From NCBI GenBank assembly GCA_948146395.1, contig OX411555.1, positions 60,350,063-60,414,062 on the forward strand: a stretch of DNA of 64,000 nt, in the 5' to 3' direction. Each line of letters begins with the position of its first letter. Position 1 is the stretch's first letter. Positions 47,258-57,965 of this stretch are shown here, piece by piece. The notes beneath the pieces are model-generated. The model saw only the letters and a program-made list of their open reading frames with translations, was not told where the DNA came from and made no database searches. The position numbers were made by a program, and so were the translations under genes. Origin of the DNA: Fragum whitleyi. Taxonomy: Eukaryota; Mollusca; Bivalvia; Cardiida; Cardiidae.

Positions 47258-50200
47258 GTCGAAGTTAAACAATAATTTTCTAATATTTAATTAAATGCGT
47301 GTTGTAGCGATGAACGACTGCTGTGAACTGAATAAAGTGGGTCATCGACATCCGAAAAATGGCTGGTCAAACAATGTGGAAAGGGGTTTGTTTTGTAGTA
47401 CATTTTGGGTGCATAGCAAAGCAATGGGTCAGTTTTAGCCAAAATCTGTGAAGATCTTCACCTCCTAAACCATTACTGACGATAAATCTTTTGAATTTTA
47501 AATATTTCGATGTAAAAATCTCAGATACAGGTTATAAGTCGATATAGTGATGGCGAAAATGAACGTCATAAAATCGTCATCTTCGGCACATCACTCGGCC
47601 ATTTCCGTAAATGTTCGGTCAAAAAATGTGGAAAGAGTGAGTTTGGCAGTAATTTTGGGTTGCTAAGCAAAGCAATGGGTCGCTTTCAGCCAAATTATTT
47701 GAGGATCTTCACCTCCCAAACCATTAATTACAATTGCTCTTTTGGATTTGGTGTACAAGTGTCAGAAACGCGGTATGTAACCTTGTTAATTGAGAATAGG
47801 CTAGCGAAAACAATGTTTAAAGGGCCTTTGGGTAAGTATTTTGGGTTGCAGCTTACACTTTACCTAGGGGAGTAAATTATTTATTTTCATTTATCAATTG
47901 ATTCGGAATATCATTCAACCGTTTCCGTACACTGCAACATACCCATTCGGAACATCGCCCGGAGATTTCCGTAAACCGGAAAGTACCTCGGACGTAAGTG
48001 TAGTAATATTTGGTCATTCTTTTATAAAGAATCTTTTTCTCCAAAACTACTTGACCGACCAATTTTGACAATGACATGAGCCTAAAAAGGTGACAACAAG
48101 AGCAATTACACGGACTTTTCTCAAACATGACCTTGTGACCTACTTTTTGACCAGCACAACCTATTTCGATCATGACCTAGATACCATCAAAATAGTTTTT
48201 CTGACGACTTTTTGGCATTAAGAGAGCTGAATTAGTGAAAAAGAGGTTTACTAAGATATGACCCAGTGACCTATTTTTTGATCCCGCGCAACCGATTTTT
48301 TACCTAGATATCATGAAACTTAATAATTAAAGGGCCTTTGGGTAAGACTTTTGGGTTTGCTTATAAACTTTGACCTTTTAAGTCGAGAATAGGAAATCGA
48401 AAATGAACGTCATAAAAATCGTCATCCTCGGCACATCACTCGGCCATTTCCGTAAATCTTCGGTCTAAAAATCTGGAAAGTGTTTTTGTTGTAGTAATTT
48501 TGGGTTGCTTAGCAAAGCAATGGGTCGCTAAGAGCAATTTCTAGGTTTTTTTTCAAAAATGACCTTCTGACCTACTTTTTGACCAGCACAACCTATTTCG
48601 ATCATGACCTAGATACCATCGAAATAATTTTTCTGACCACTTTTGGCATTAAGAGAGCTAAATTAGTGACCTTTAGAACCAAAAAGAGATTTTCTAAGAT
48701 ATGACCCATTGACCTATTTTTGATCCCGCGCAACCGATCATAAAACTTAATGTTAAGAGGGCCTTTGGGTAAGACTTTTGGGTTTACTTATAAACTTTAA
48801 CCTTGAAAGTCGAGAATAGGAAATCGAAAATGAACGTCATAAAAATCGTCATATTCGGCACATCACTCGGCCATTTCCGTAAATGTTCGGTCCAACAATC
48901 TGGAAAGTGTTTTTGTGGTAGTAATTTTGGGTTGCTTAGCAAAGCAATGGGTCGCTAAGAGCAATTACTAGGATTTTTTCAAAAATGACCTTTTGACCTA
49001 CTTTTTGACCAGCACAACCTATTTTGATCATAACCTAGAAACCATCAAAATAATTTATTTTGACCACTTTTGGCATTAAGAGAGCTAAATTAGTGACCTT
49101 TAGAACCAAAAAGAGATTTTCTAAGATTTGACCCATTGACCTATTTTTTAATCCCGCGCAACCGATTTTTGACCTAGATATAATGAAACTTATTGTTTAA
49201 AGGGCCTTCGGTTAAGACTTTTGGGTTTGCTTACAAACTTTGACCTTGTAAGTCGAGAATAGGAAATCGAAATTGAACGTCACAAAAATCATCATTTTCG
49301 GTACATCACTCGGCCATTTCCGTAAATGTTCGGTCCAACAATCTGGAAAGTGTTTTTGTGGTAGTAATTTTGGGTTGCTTAGCAAAGCAATGGGTCGCAT
49401 AGAGCAATTACTAGGATTTTTTCAAAAATGACCTTTTGACCTACTTTTTGACCAGCACAACCTATTTCGATCAAGACCTAGATACCATCGAAATATTTTT
49501 TCTGACCACTTTTGGCATGAAGAGAGCTAAATTAGTGACCTTTAGAACCAAAAAGATATTTTCTAAGATATGACCCAGTGACCTATTTATTGATCCCGCG
49601 CAACCGATCATAAAACTTAATGTTTAAAGGGCCTTTGGGTAATACTTTTGGGTTTGCTTATAAACTTTAACCTTGAAAGTCGAGAATAGGAAATCGAAAA
49701 TGAACGTCTTAAAAATCATCATTTTCGGTACATCACTCGGCCATTTTCGTAAATGTTCGGTCCAACAATCTGGAAAGTGTTTTTGTGGTAGTAATTTTGG
49801 GTTGCTTAGCAAAGCAATGGGTCGCTTAGAGCAATTACTAGGATTTTTTTCAAAAATGACCTTGTGATCTACTTTTTGACCAGCACAACCTATTTCGATC
49901 ATGACCTAGATACCATCGAAATAATTTTTCTGACCACTTTTGGCATTAAGAGAGCTAAATTAGTGACCTTTAGAACCAAAAAGATATTTTCTAAGATATG
50001 ACCCAGTGACCTATTTATTGATCCCGCGCAACCGATCATAAAACTTAATGTTTAAAGGGCCTTTGTGTAAGATTTTTGGGTTTGCTTATGAACTTTAACC
50101 TTGTAAGTCGAGAACAGGAAATCGAAAATGAACGTCATAAAAATCGTCATCTTCGGCACATCACTCGGCCATTTCCGTAAATGTTCGGTCGAACAATCTG

Positions 50201-50520
50201 GAAAGTGTTTTTGTGGTAGTAATTTTGGGTTGCCTAGCAAAGCAATGGGTCGCTAAGAGCAATTACTAGGATTTTTTTCAGAAATGACCTTGTGACCTAC
50301 TTTTTGACCAGCACAACCTATTTCGATCATGACCTAGATACCATCAAAATAATTTTTCTGACCACTTTTGGCTTTAAATGAGCTAAATTAGTGACCTTTA
50401 GAACCAAAAAGAGATTTTCTTAGATATGACCCTGTGACCTATTTTTTGATCCCGCGCAACCGATTTTTGACCTAGATATCATGAAACTTTATGTTTAAAG
50501 GGCCTTTGGGTAAGTATTTT
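47258..50520. repeat. ~430-bp tandem array between recombinase loci 2 and 3
   Basis: The GGGCCTTTGGGTAAG block or close variants occur near 47821, 48333, 48758, 49200, 49628, 50058 and 50500, with spacing mostly 425-442 bp. The first 550 bp match the flank of recombinase locus 1 (39.7-40.2 kb). The segment 47877-48110 (TCGGAATATCATTCAACC and GGAACATCGCCCGG) is not in other units and may be an insertion. DR2-like motifs recur in each unit. No gene. Confidence 0.85.
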
Positions 50521-50557
50521 TGATCAACCTTAATTCTTGACAAAGGGCGCTAGTTTT

Positions 50558-50562
50558 GTATA

Positions 50563-50602
<40 letters not shown>

Positions 50603-50605
50603 TTT
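50558..50605. repeat. (TA)n then poly-T microsatellite
   Basis: An alternating TA run of about 27 bp followed directly by about 21 T. It interrupts a spacer that elsewhere in the window is a plain T run (for example 17040-17049). Confidence 0.9.
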
Positions 50606-51070
50606 ATCAAGGTCATGTCCTGATTGGTCTCAATCGTTCTGTGTCATGGTTGTTGACCTTCCTGAATGCAAAAGTCGAATATATTTTGAGTAGTCCTTTT
50701 AGGATTTTGCAAAGCTCAATAGATCTAGAGCCTTTCGGCAAGACTTTTGGGTTTGTTCATAGACTTTTACAAAGAGATTAGATCCCTGCAAAGTTTCAGC
50801 TTGATTGGCCAAATTGTTTTGTAGAAGACAATTTTTTTTAATTTTTTTTTTTTTATAAGAATGTCGTCTTTAAAGAAATTGTTGATGAACGGACAGACGG
50901 ACTACGGACATATTGCAATCACAAAAAATCTGCTGCGGTTAACATTGTTGGAAAAGGACATGATTTGAACTATGATAGTTACAATGAATGATAGATGAAT
51001 CGATAAAATAATCACAATGATGATAACAGTGAAAAAAATGTTTATCTTTTATTTTTTATAGGACTTTATA
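50606..51070. repeat. Flank of recombinase locus 3, degenerate
   Basis: Array monomer remains to about 50780, then GTCTTTAAAGAAATTGTTGA, CGGACAGACGGACTACGG, AACATTGTTGGAAAAGGA, GATGAATCGAT and ATCTTTTATTTTTTATAGGAC. These match 36.53-37.16 kb in order but with deletions and much more divergence, so locus 3 shares ancestry with loci 1 and 2 beyond the ORF. Confidence 0.65.
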
Positions 51071-51074
51071 TATA

Positions 51075-51524
51075 TACACTCCTCAAAACTCCTAAGCGGC
51101 CACTTGCATTATTTCACTTGCATAATGTAGCAAAGTCATTTATGAAGTCAATAAGAAAAAGCCAGCAAAGATATTCGACACGAAAATGTTTTAAAATTAA
51201 GGGAATGTAGGAGTACCCTCTATTTCAAATCAACATTGGTGGGTGGGGTATTTTGACATTTCTTTTTTGGGCAGGAAAAGCGGGAGACATTTCTTTTAAT
51301 TTTTTTAGGATTCACAAGCGTTCTACCACTGACATCGGTACTTTAAATTGTTAGCATTTGCGTTTTTCAAGTGTCGAAGAATTCAAATTTCTCTAAAAAT
51401 TTGACAGGATCATGTCTAAATGGCTACTCTTTCAAAAGGCCAAGTTATCTTTTCGAAAGAAAAAGCGAAAATATGCAAGAATCGAGAAATGTAAGGTGGA
51501 CGCTTGGAATTTTTGAGTAGTGTA
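51075..51524. mobile_element. Tc1/mariner-type MITE
   Basis: Ends are inverted repeats of about 30 bp with a few mismatches: left TACACTCCTCAAAACTCCTA then AGCGGCCAC; right, read inversely, TACACTACTCAAAAATTCCA then AGCGTCCAC. TA lies at both termini, consistent with a TA target duplication. About 450 bp, no coding capacity. It sits in the AT-rich position corresponding to where loci 1 and 2 carry the hAT MITE. Confidence 0.75.
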
Positions 51525-51572
51525 TAAAAAGTAATTCAGTCATCAAGTCTCAGGCCATTTGGTCTCGAGGAC

Positions 51573-53612
51573 CTAATCAGTACCTTTCTTCGAAGAAAGG
51601 TTCCAAAGTTTATCCCTTACCCTGTATGGATCTTGTGATTCATACAGGGTATTGTGGATCTTGCTTCTTATAACGCCAATGGGAACCTTTCTTCTAGATT
51701 GTCTACTGGACAAGATCTCTTGCTCGAAAAGGTCCTCGAGACCTTTGGTCTCCCTCGAGCTCCAAAATGTTCGGGTCGACGACCCTGACGACCCCGGCAA
51801 CGCGGCGACCCAATCTTTTGTCCTAGAGGTCGATGGAGACGGAGAGGAAATAGAGGGCACCGGCGTCACAGGGGCCGACGCCGACGGCACAGAGGCATCG
51901 CGAGAGCGTAACTCCTCGCTCCTTCGCTTACCGTAAAACTTGAATTTCTCCACCGTCTGTGCCGCCTGTGTTGGCCCCTGTGAAAGAACGTAGTATTTCC
52001 TCTCCGTCTGTTGACTGTGACAGAGCTGTCTGGATGTACTGGCCGCGTTACTAGGGTCATAGAGCTGTGCAAGGGTGGCCAGCCGTTTGCGATTAAGAGT
52101 AGCGTTAAAGGGGCCAAACCTTGCACAGAAGCCCGTCTTCTGCCAGACGGCCTTAAACATTTTACTAATTTGTGAAGAGGTTAAAGCCTGTCCGCCGTCT
52201 GTGCAGAAGACGGTCGCCGACCCTAAGCGTTCTGCTAACGCGACAAGATTCAATAGAGCACTATAGACCAGGGGGGCGATAGATAAATATGCTACCCCGG
52301 ACAGGGAGGTCTTGTGGGACCCGACCAGCACAACGTGTCTGATCAGGCCGTTATCTAGCCGGACCTCCTCTGCTGTAAGGACTTCCTCGCAGAGGAGGTT
52401 GGCAATGGCCCCTGTCCGGGCGCCCGACTCCACAATCAATACGGAGGCCAGGTACTTACTAAGAGACATGAGTCTGCTGGCCTCCGTTTGATTACAACCC
52501 ATTTCCTTTATGGGTTCAATGACGTCTTCGTGCTCTAATAGCTCATACACATCCATTTGACTCAACTGGAAACGGTCCCGCCGCATCACCTCGTGCTGGC
52601 GGACCACCCTCTTCTTGTGGAATGTCTTTTGGATTCCTACGCATTCTAACGAGAGGGTGGCAAACTGGGACGAGGTGATACGGCGTACTCGGACCAGAAA
52701 CCGACAAAAAGACTTGATGACTGTGATATAAGAAAGAATAGAGCCTGGCCGCCTGCCTTTATCAACCAGGCTGTCAATGTACGCCGATATATTCTCCGCT
52801 TTTAGGAGCTTCCTAAAATCGGAGAATGTACCGACGTACATCATAAACTTCTCTACAGAAAGGGCATACTCCCTGGCCCTCTTCAGGGAGTACAACCCAC
52901 CTGCAGAGGACTGCAGGTAGGCAGCATAACGTTTGGTTATGACAGTCCGGTACCCACCAACTAACAACCTGTCTCGCGGCAGGCGTTTGGTGGGCACCCC
53001 CCGTGGACTGCGTGCAGGCGAGGGAGTGTTGGACAGCTGCCGCGGGCGACGCCGGCGAGCCCAGTCGGGGCGCGGCGGGCTGTCCTTGGATGATGAAGAG
53101 CTCCCTCGCCTGCTCTCAGGCGACGGAGTTTTAGCCTGCTGCTTTTGACGGGGTCGAGGTTGGTGCTCCGGGTTTGGACCACCACGTCCAACAGCCCGTA
53201 GACGCTCTCTACGTATGGCGCCACGGATATTTGCAAAGAATGCGCGGTGGTCCTGAACCGGAGCATCAGCCCCGTCCCTGCGGGCCATCCCCCCTACATG
53301 CCACTGAAAGTCTGTAACACGGATGGCCCGCTTCGACTCCCGGAGAGCCTGTGCCCGCGCCATACTGTGGTTGTCACGGAGATGGCGGGGCACTCTACCA
53401 ATAATGGCCGGGCAGTCCCGGACCGGACATATTCTGGCGATTACGCCCGACACTCGATAGCTTGGGGGGAGTCTTGCGTAATTACCATAAAGTGAACATT
53501 TGTACATACTCCCCCCAAGCTCGTCTATGTGAACTCGCTTAATGTGGGGCGTAATCCGCCGGAAAGTGTCCCCACAGAGAGGACACTTGTGGTTGTGCCT
53601 AATCTGAGGCAT
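51573..53612 (-). CDS. Crypton-like tyrosine recombinase, copy 3 (catalytic residues present)
   Basis: 679 codons without a break, starting MPQIRHNHKC. Fingers: C10, C13, H23, H28 and C62, C67, H77, H82. A basic Ser/Pro-rich linker spans about 140-215, and the core-binding part starts near 220. Catalytic-like residues: R399 in ESGARTG, K434 in GSHKTS, R508 in NATLNRKR, H532 in LCHSQQTERKYY, and Y540/Y541, the second Tyr being nine residues after the His as in LGHS...RYY of phage integrases. The C-terminus (614-675) with FWSSRETKGLEDLFEQEI and YRVRDKLWNL resembles a SANT/Myb-like DNA-binding region. Expected role: cut-and-paste movement by a tyrosine recombinase acting in the nucleus. No reverse transcriptase lies nearby, which favours Crypton over DIRS or Ngaro. 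The box-II residue usually His or Lys is Thr505. Confidence 0.72.
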   Translation of the reverse strand: MPQIRHNHKCPLCGDTFRRITPHIKRVHIDELGGSMYKCSLYGNYARLPPSYRVSGVIARICPVRDCPAIIGRVPRHLRDNHSMARAQALRESKRAIRVTDFQWHVGGMARRDGADAPVQDHRAFFANIRGAIRRERLRAVGRGGPNPEHQPRPRQKQQAKTPSPESRRGSSSSSKDSPPRPDWARRRRPRQLSNTPSPARSPRGVPTKRLPRDRLLVGGYRTVITKRYAAYLQSSAGGLYSLKRAREYALSVEKFMMYVGTFSDFRKLLKAENISAYIDSLVDKGRRPGSILSYITVIKSFCRFLVRVRRITSSQFATLSLECVGIQKTFHKKRVVRQHEVMRRDRFQLSQMDVYELLEHEDVIEPIKEMGCNQTEASRLMSLSKYLASVLIVESGARTGAIANLLCEEVLTAEEVRLDNGLIRHVVLVGSHKTSLSGVAYLSIAPLVYSALLNLVALAERLGSATVFCTDGGQALTSSQISKMFKAVWQKTGFCARFGPFNATLNRKRLATLAQLYDPSNAASTSRQLCHSQQTERKYYVLSQGPTQAAQTVEKFKFYGKRRSEELRSRDASVPSASAPVTPVPSISSPSPSTSRTKDWVAALPGSSGSSTRTFWSSRETKGLEDLFEQEILSSRQSRRKVPIGVIRSKIHNTLYESQDPYRVRDKLWNLSSKKGTD

Positions 53613-54357
53613 GATAATGAAGTAGAATTTTAATTTTAATTTTTTTTTCCAACAATCAACTTTAGCGTTGTTGCGTTGCGACGACTGCTGTGAACTGAAT
53701 AAAGTGGGTCATCGACATCCGAAAAATGGCTGGTCAAACAGTGTGGAAAGGGGTTTGTTTGGTAGTACTTTTGGGTTGCATAGCAAAGCAATGGGTCGCT
53801 TTTAGGCAAAATCTTTGACGATCTTCACCTCCCCAACCATTACTGACGATAAATCTTTTTAATTTTTAATTTTTCGATGTAAAAATCTCAGATGCACTTT
53901 AAGTCGAGATAGTGATGGCGAAAATGAACGTCATAAAAGCGTCATAAAATCGTCATCTTCGGCACACCACTCGGCCATTTCCGTTAATGTTCGGTCAAAC
54001 AATGTGGAAAGAGTGAGTTTGGCAGTAATTTTGGGTTGCTTAGCAAAGCAATGGGTCGCTTTTAGCCAAATTCTTTGAAGATCTTCACCTCCCAAACCAT
54101 TACTGACAATAAATATTTTTAATTTGATGAACAAGTCTCAGAAACACGACATGTAGCATTGTTAATTGAGAATGGGCTAGCGAAAACAATGTTTTAAGGG
54201 CCTTTGGGTAAGTATTTTGGGTTGCAGCTTACACTTTACCAAATGGAGAAAATTATGTATTTTTATTTACCAATATAAGGTACTGATTGTTCTCAATCGT
54301 TTTGTGTCATGGTTGATGACCTTCTGGGGACAAAGTGTAATAATTTCTGTGACTAGT

Positions 54358-54544
54358 ATGATTTGATTTGAATTGGGGTTTTACGTCGCTTTCAACAATC
54401 TCTCAGTTATATCGCGACGACTGGAGCACCTAACGATGGATTCCTGGTATTTCTCACACCAGTACTACCACCACATCCCTTTCCTAGCCTCCAGTTGCTA
54501 TTCCACATAGGTTCACGATTATCTACCCATTGGTGGAAGACAAA
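54358..54544 (-). mobile_element. SINE (second subfamily), copy 5
   Basis: Minus orientation, body only: tail side ATTTGATTTGAATTGGGG, then TTTTACGTCGCTTTCAACA, TATATCGCGACGACTGGAG and CTATTCCACATAGG. It is flanked by the 14-bp duplication TTTCTGTGACTAGT at 54344-54357 and 54545-54558. The tRNA-like head is missing (5' truncation). It differs from the 15-kb subfamily by its tail and by TTCCACATAGG. Confidence 0.85.
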
Positions 54545-55086
54545 TTTCTGTGACTAGTCCTTTCGCTTTTTTTTTTAAAAAAAAAGGTAAATGCTTGAAA
54601 GGCCTTTGGGTAAGACTTTTGGGTTGCTTATAAACTTTTACCTTGTAAGTCGAGAAAAGGAAATCAAAAATGAACGTCATAAAATGGTCATCTTCGGCAC
54701 ATCACTCGGCCAATTCCGTAAATGTTCGGTCAAACAATGTGGAAAGAGTTTCTTTGGTAGTAATTTGGGTTGCTTAGCAAAGCAATGGGTTAAGGTTACC
54801 CTTCGGAAAAAAAAAAAAAAGATGTTCTAAGATATGACCAAGTGACCTATTTTTTGATCCCGCATAACATATTCTTGAAGAAGACCTAGATATCATGAAA
54901 CTAAATGTTTAAAGGGCCTTTGGGTAAGTATTTTGGGTTGCAGCTTACACTTTACCAAATGGAGAAAATTATGTATTTTTATTTATCAATGTAAGGTACT
55001 GATTGTTCTCAATCATTTTGTGTCATGGTTGATGACCTTCTGCGGACAAAGTGTAATAATTTCTGTGACAAGTCCTTCGCGTTGTT

Positions 55087-55087
<1 letters not shown>

Positions 55088-55130
<43 letters not shown>
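55088..55130. repeat. Poly-T tract (one of several)
   Basis: About 43 consecutive T just before AAGGTTAATGCC. The matching position in the next block (56592-56627) has about 36 T, and in a third (54568-54576) about nine, so the tract length varies by slippage between duplicates. Confidence 0.95.
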
Positions 55131-55133
<3 letters not shown>

Positions 55134-55639
55134 GTTAATGCCTGAAAGGCCTTTGGGTAAGACTTTTGGGTTGCTAAAAAACTTTTACCTTGTAAGTCGA
55201 GAATAGGAAAGCGAAAATGAACGTCATAAAATCATCATCTTCGGCACATCAATCGGCCGTTTCCGTAAATGTTCGGTCAAACAATGTGGAAAGAGTAAGT
55301 TTGGCAATAATTTTGGGTTGCTTAGCAAAGCAATGGGTCGCTTTTAGCCAAATTCTTTGAAGATCTTCACCTCCCAAACCATTACTGACAATAAATATTT
55401 TTAATTTGATGAACAAGTCTCAGAAACACGACATGAAGCATTGTTTATTGAGAATGGGCTAGCGAAAACAATGTTTTAAGGGCCTTTGGGTAAGTATTTT
55501 GGGTTGCAGCTTACACTTTACCAAATGGAGAAAATTATGTATTTTCATTTACCAATGTAAGGTACTGATTGTTCTCAATCGTTTTGTGTCATGGTTGATG
55601 ACCTTCTGGGGACAAAGTGTAATAATTTCTTTGACTAGT

Positions 55640-55826
55640 GTGATTTGATTTGAATTGGGTTTTTACGTCGCTTTCAACAATCTCTCAGTTATATCGCGAC
55701 GACTGTAGCACCTAACGATGGATTCCTGGTATTTCTCACAACAGTACTACCACCACATCCCTTTCCTAGCCTCCAGTTGCTATTCCACATAGGTTCACGA
55801 TTATCTACCCATTGGTGGAAGACAAA
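55640..55826 (-). mobile_element. SINE (second subfamily), copy 6
   Basis: Same insertion as at 54358, carried along in the ~1.28-kb duplication: same truncation point, flanks TTTCTTTGACTAGT (55626-55639) and TTTCTGTGACTAGT (55827-55840), with one mismatch acquired on the left. Confidence 0.85.
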
Positions 55827-56161
55827 TTTCTGTGACTAGTCCTTTCGCTTTAAAAAAAAAAAAAGGTAAATGCTTGAAAGGCCTTTGGGTAAGACTTTTG
55901 GGTTGCTTATAAACTTTTACCTTGTAGGTCGAGAAAAGGAAATCAAAAATGAACGTCATAAAAATGGTCATCTTCGGCACATCACTCGGCCAATTCCGTA
56001 TATGTTCGGTCAAACAATGTGGAAAGAGTTTCTTTGGTAGTAATTTTGGGTTGCTTAGCAAAGCAATGGGTTAAGGTTACCTTTCGAAAAAAAAAAAAAA
56101 AGATGTTCTAAGATATGACCAAGTGACCTATTTTTTGATCCCGCATAACCTATTCTTGAAG

Positions 56162-56376
56162 ATTTGATTTGAATTTGGGTTTTACGTCGCTTTCAACATT
56201 CTTTCAGTTATATCGCGACGACTGGAGCACCTAACGATGGATTCCTGGTATTTCTCAAACCAGTACTACCACCACAACCCTTTCCTAGCCTCCAGTTGCT
56301 ATTCCACATAGGTTTACGATTATCTTCCCATTGGTGGAAGACAAATGTCGGAAAGGATAAGTCCCGCGGCCGGGTA
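56162..56376 (-). mobile_element. SINE (second subfamily), copy 7, independent insertion
   Basis: Longer than copies 5 and 6: on its head side it continues through ATGTCGGAAAGGATAAGTCC to CGCGGCCGGG. It is flanked by its own 11-bp duplication TATTCTTGAAG (56151-56161 and 56377-56387), and the corresponding site at 54877 is empty. It therefore inserted after the block was duplicated. Confidence 0.85.
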
Positions 56377-56589
56377 TATTCTTGAAGAAGACCTAGATAT
56401 CATGAAACTAAATGTTTAAAAGGCCTTTGGGTAAGTATTTTGGGTTGCAGCATACACTTTACCAAATGGAGAAAATTATGTATTTTTAAGGTACTGATTA
56501 TTCTCAATCATTTTGTGTCATGGTTGATGACCTTCTGCGGACAAAGTGTAATAATTTCTGTGACTAGTCCTTTCGCGTTGTTTTTTTGT

Positions 56590-56630
<41 letters not shown>

Positions 56631-57184
56631 GTTAATGCCTGAAAGGCCTTTGGGTAAGACTTTTGGGTTACTAAAAAAGTTTTACCTTGTAAGTCGAGAA
56701 TAGGAAAGCGAAAATGAACGTCATAAAATCATCATCTTCGGCACATCAATCGGCCGTTTCCGTAAATGTTCGGTCAAACAATATGGAAAGAGACTGTTTG
56801 GTAGTAATTTTGGGTTGCTTAGCAAAGCAATGGGTAAGCGTGACCTTTCGAAAAAAAAAAAAAAGATGTTCTAAGATATGACCAAGTGACCTATTTTTTG
56901 ATCCCGCAAAACCTATTCTTGAAGAAGACCTATACATCTTGAAACTAAATATTTAAAGGGCCGTTGGGTAAGTGTTTTGGGTCGCAGCTTACACTTTACC
57001 AAATGGAGAAAATTATGTATTTTTATTTACCAATGTAAGGTACTGATTGTTCTTAATCGTATTGTGCCATGGTTGATGACCTTCCGAGGACAAAGTCAAA
57101 TAACATCCGTGACAAGTCCTTTCGAGTTTTTTTAAAAAAAGGTACATATTTAAAAGGCCTTAGGGTAAGACTTTTGGGTTGTCC

Positions 57185-57965
57185 ATAAGTCTTGATCGAC
57201 TAGCGAAATAGTGCGGGTCAAGCAATGTTAAGAGGGCTTTTGGGTAAGTATTTTGGGTCGACCTAAACTCTTACTAAGGGGCGATATTTTTTTAATCTTT
57301 TTTATCAAGGTCAAGTCCTGATCGATCCCAATCGTTTAAGTCATGTTTCGAAGTCCTTCCTGAATGCGAAGGTCAAATATATTGTGAGTAGTCCTTATAT
57401 TTTTTCAAAGGTCAATATATCTAGAGCCTTTGGGTAAGACGTTTGGGTTGCTTATAAACTTTTACCAAGGGGAGATAATTTTGCAGCGTTGTTATCATTA
57501 TCAACTCTTAATTGTTCCGAATTGTATTCAGTCAAGACTTGAAATCCTTACCCAATACAAAATCGAATATTTTCCGCGGTCAGTCCTTTTACTATTTTTC
57601 AAAACGCTTCAAGTCTTTACTGAATACAATTCTGAATATTTAGGACTTGACATTTATTTCACAGCTACAGAATTCTCTCCCCTTGGTTAAAGTTTGTAAG
57701 CAACCCAAACGTCTTACCCAAAGGCTCTATATATATTGACATTTGAAATCTCCCAAAAGGACTAATCACATTATAATCGAGTTTCGCATTCAGGAAGGAC
57801 TTCAAAACATGACTAAAACGATTGGGAACGATCAGGACTTAACCTTGATAAAAGAAATACAAAACTATCCTCCCTTGGTAAGAGTTAAGGTAGACCTAAC
57901 ATACTTACCCAAAGGCCCTTTTAACATTGTTTGACCCGCACTCTTTCGGGAGTCGATCAATAAAA
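57185..57965. repeat. Long imperfect palindrome
   Basis: Sequence from about 57185 to 57490 reappears inverted from about 57965 back to 57660. Matched pairs, outermost first, are: GCGGGTCAAGCAATGTTAAG with TTTAACATTGTTTGACCCGC; GTCAAGTCCTGATCG with CGATCAGGACTTAACC; GAAGTCCTTCCTGAATGCG with CGCATTCAGGAAGGACTTC; GGGTAAGACGTTTGGGTTGC with GCAACCCAAACGTCTTACCC. Arms are about 300 bp, spacer about 170 bp, divergence moderate. Confidence 0.85.

Larger units (their letters stand above)
43384..47700. repeat. Second copy of a ~7.56-kb-period segmental duplication
   Basis: Order and sequence repeat 35.83-40.1 kb at an offset of about 7557-7565 bp: PCED1-like last exon, first exon, hairpin-ended element, poly-T stretches, hAT MITE, minus-strand recombinase ORF, then the start of the ~425-bp array. 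Non-coding parts are nearly identical apart from poly-T length and scattered substitutions, so the duplication is young. The third locus (51.0-53.7 kb) shares only the recombinase and its nearest flanks. Confidence 0.9.
53613..57180. repeat. Modular array with a ~1.28-kb tandem duplication
   Basis: It opens with the same recombinase flank as at 39.7 and 47.3 kb (ACGACTGCTGTGAACTGAAT, AAAATGGCTGGTCAAACA). Two variant blocks then alternate: one with GGGTTGCAGCTTACACTTTACC, one with the CATCACTCGGCCA segment. The stretch from 54181 is repeated from 55463 (offset about 1282 bp). Later in the second copy the offset rises to about 1507 bp, which the extra SINE at 56162 accounts for. Long T or A runs sit at block joints. 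No credible gene. Confidence 0.85.

Noticed and set aside
40935..55801. Conserved minus-strand peptide with HLRKWPSD and FPDC in the ~425-bp units as a gene family
   Set aside because: It is open in only some units, its C-terminus is the shared array block, lengths vary from 60 to 124 codons, and alternative start codons are needed in several.
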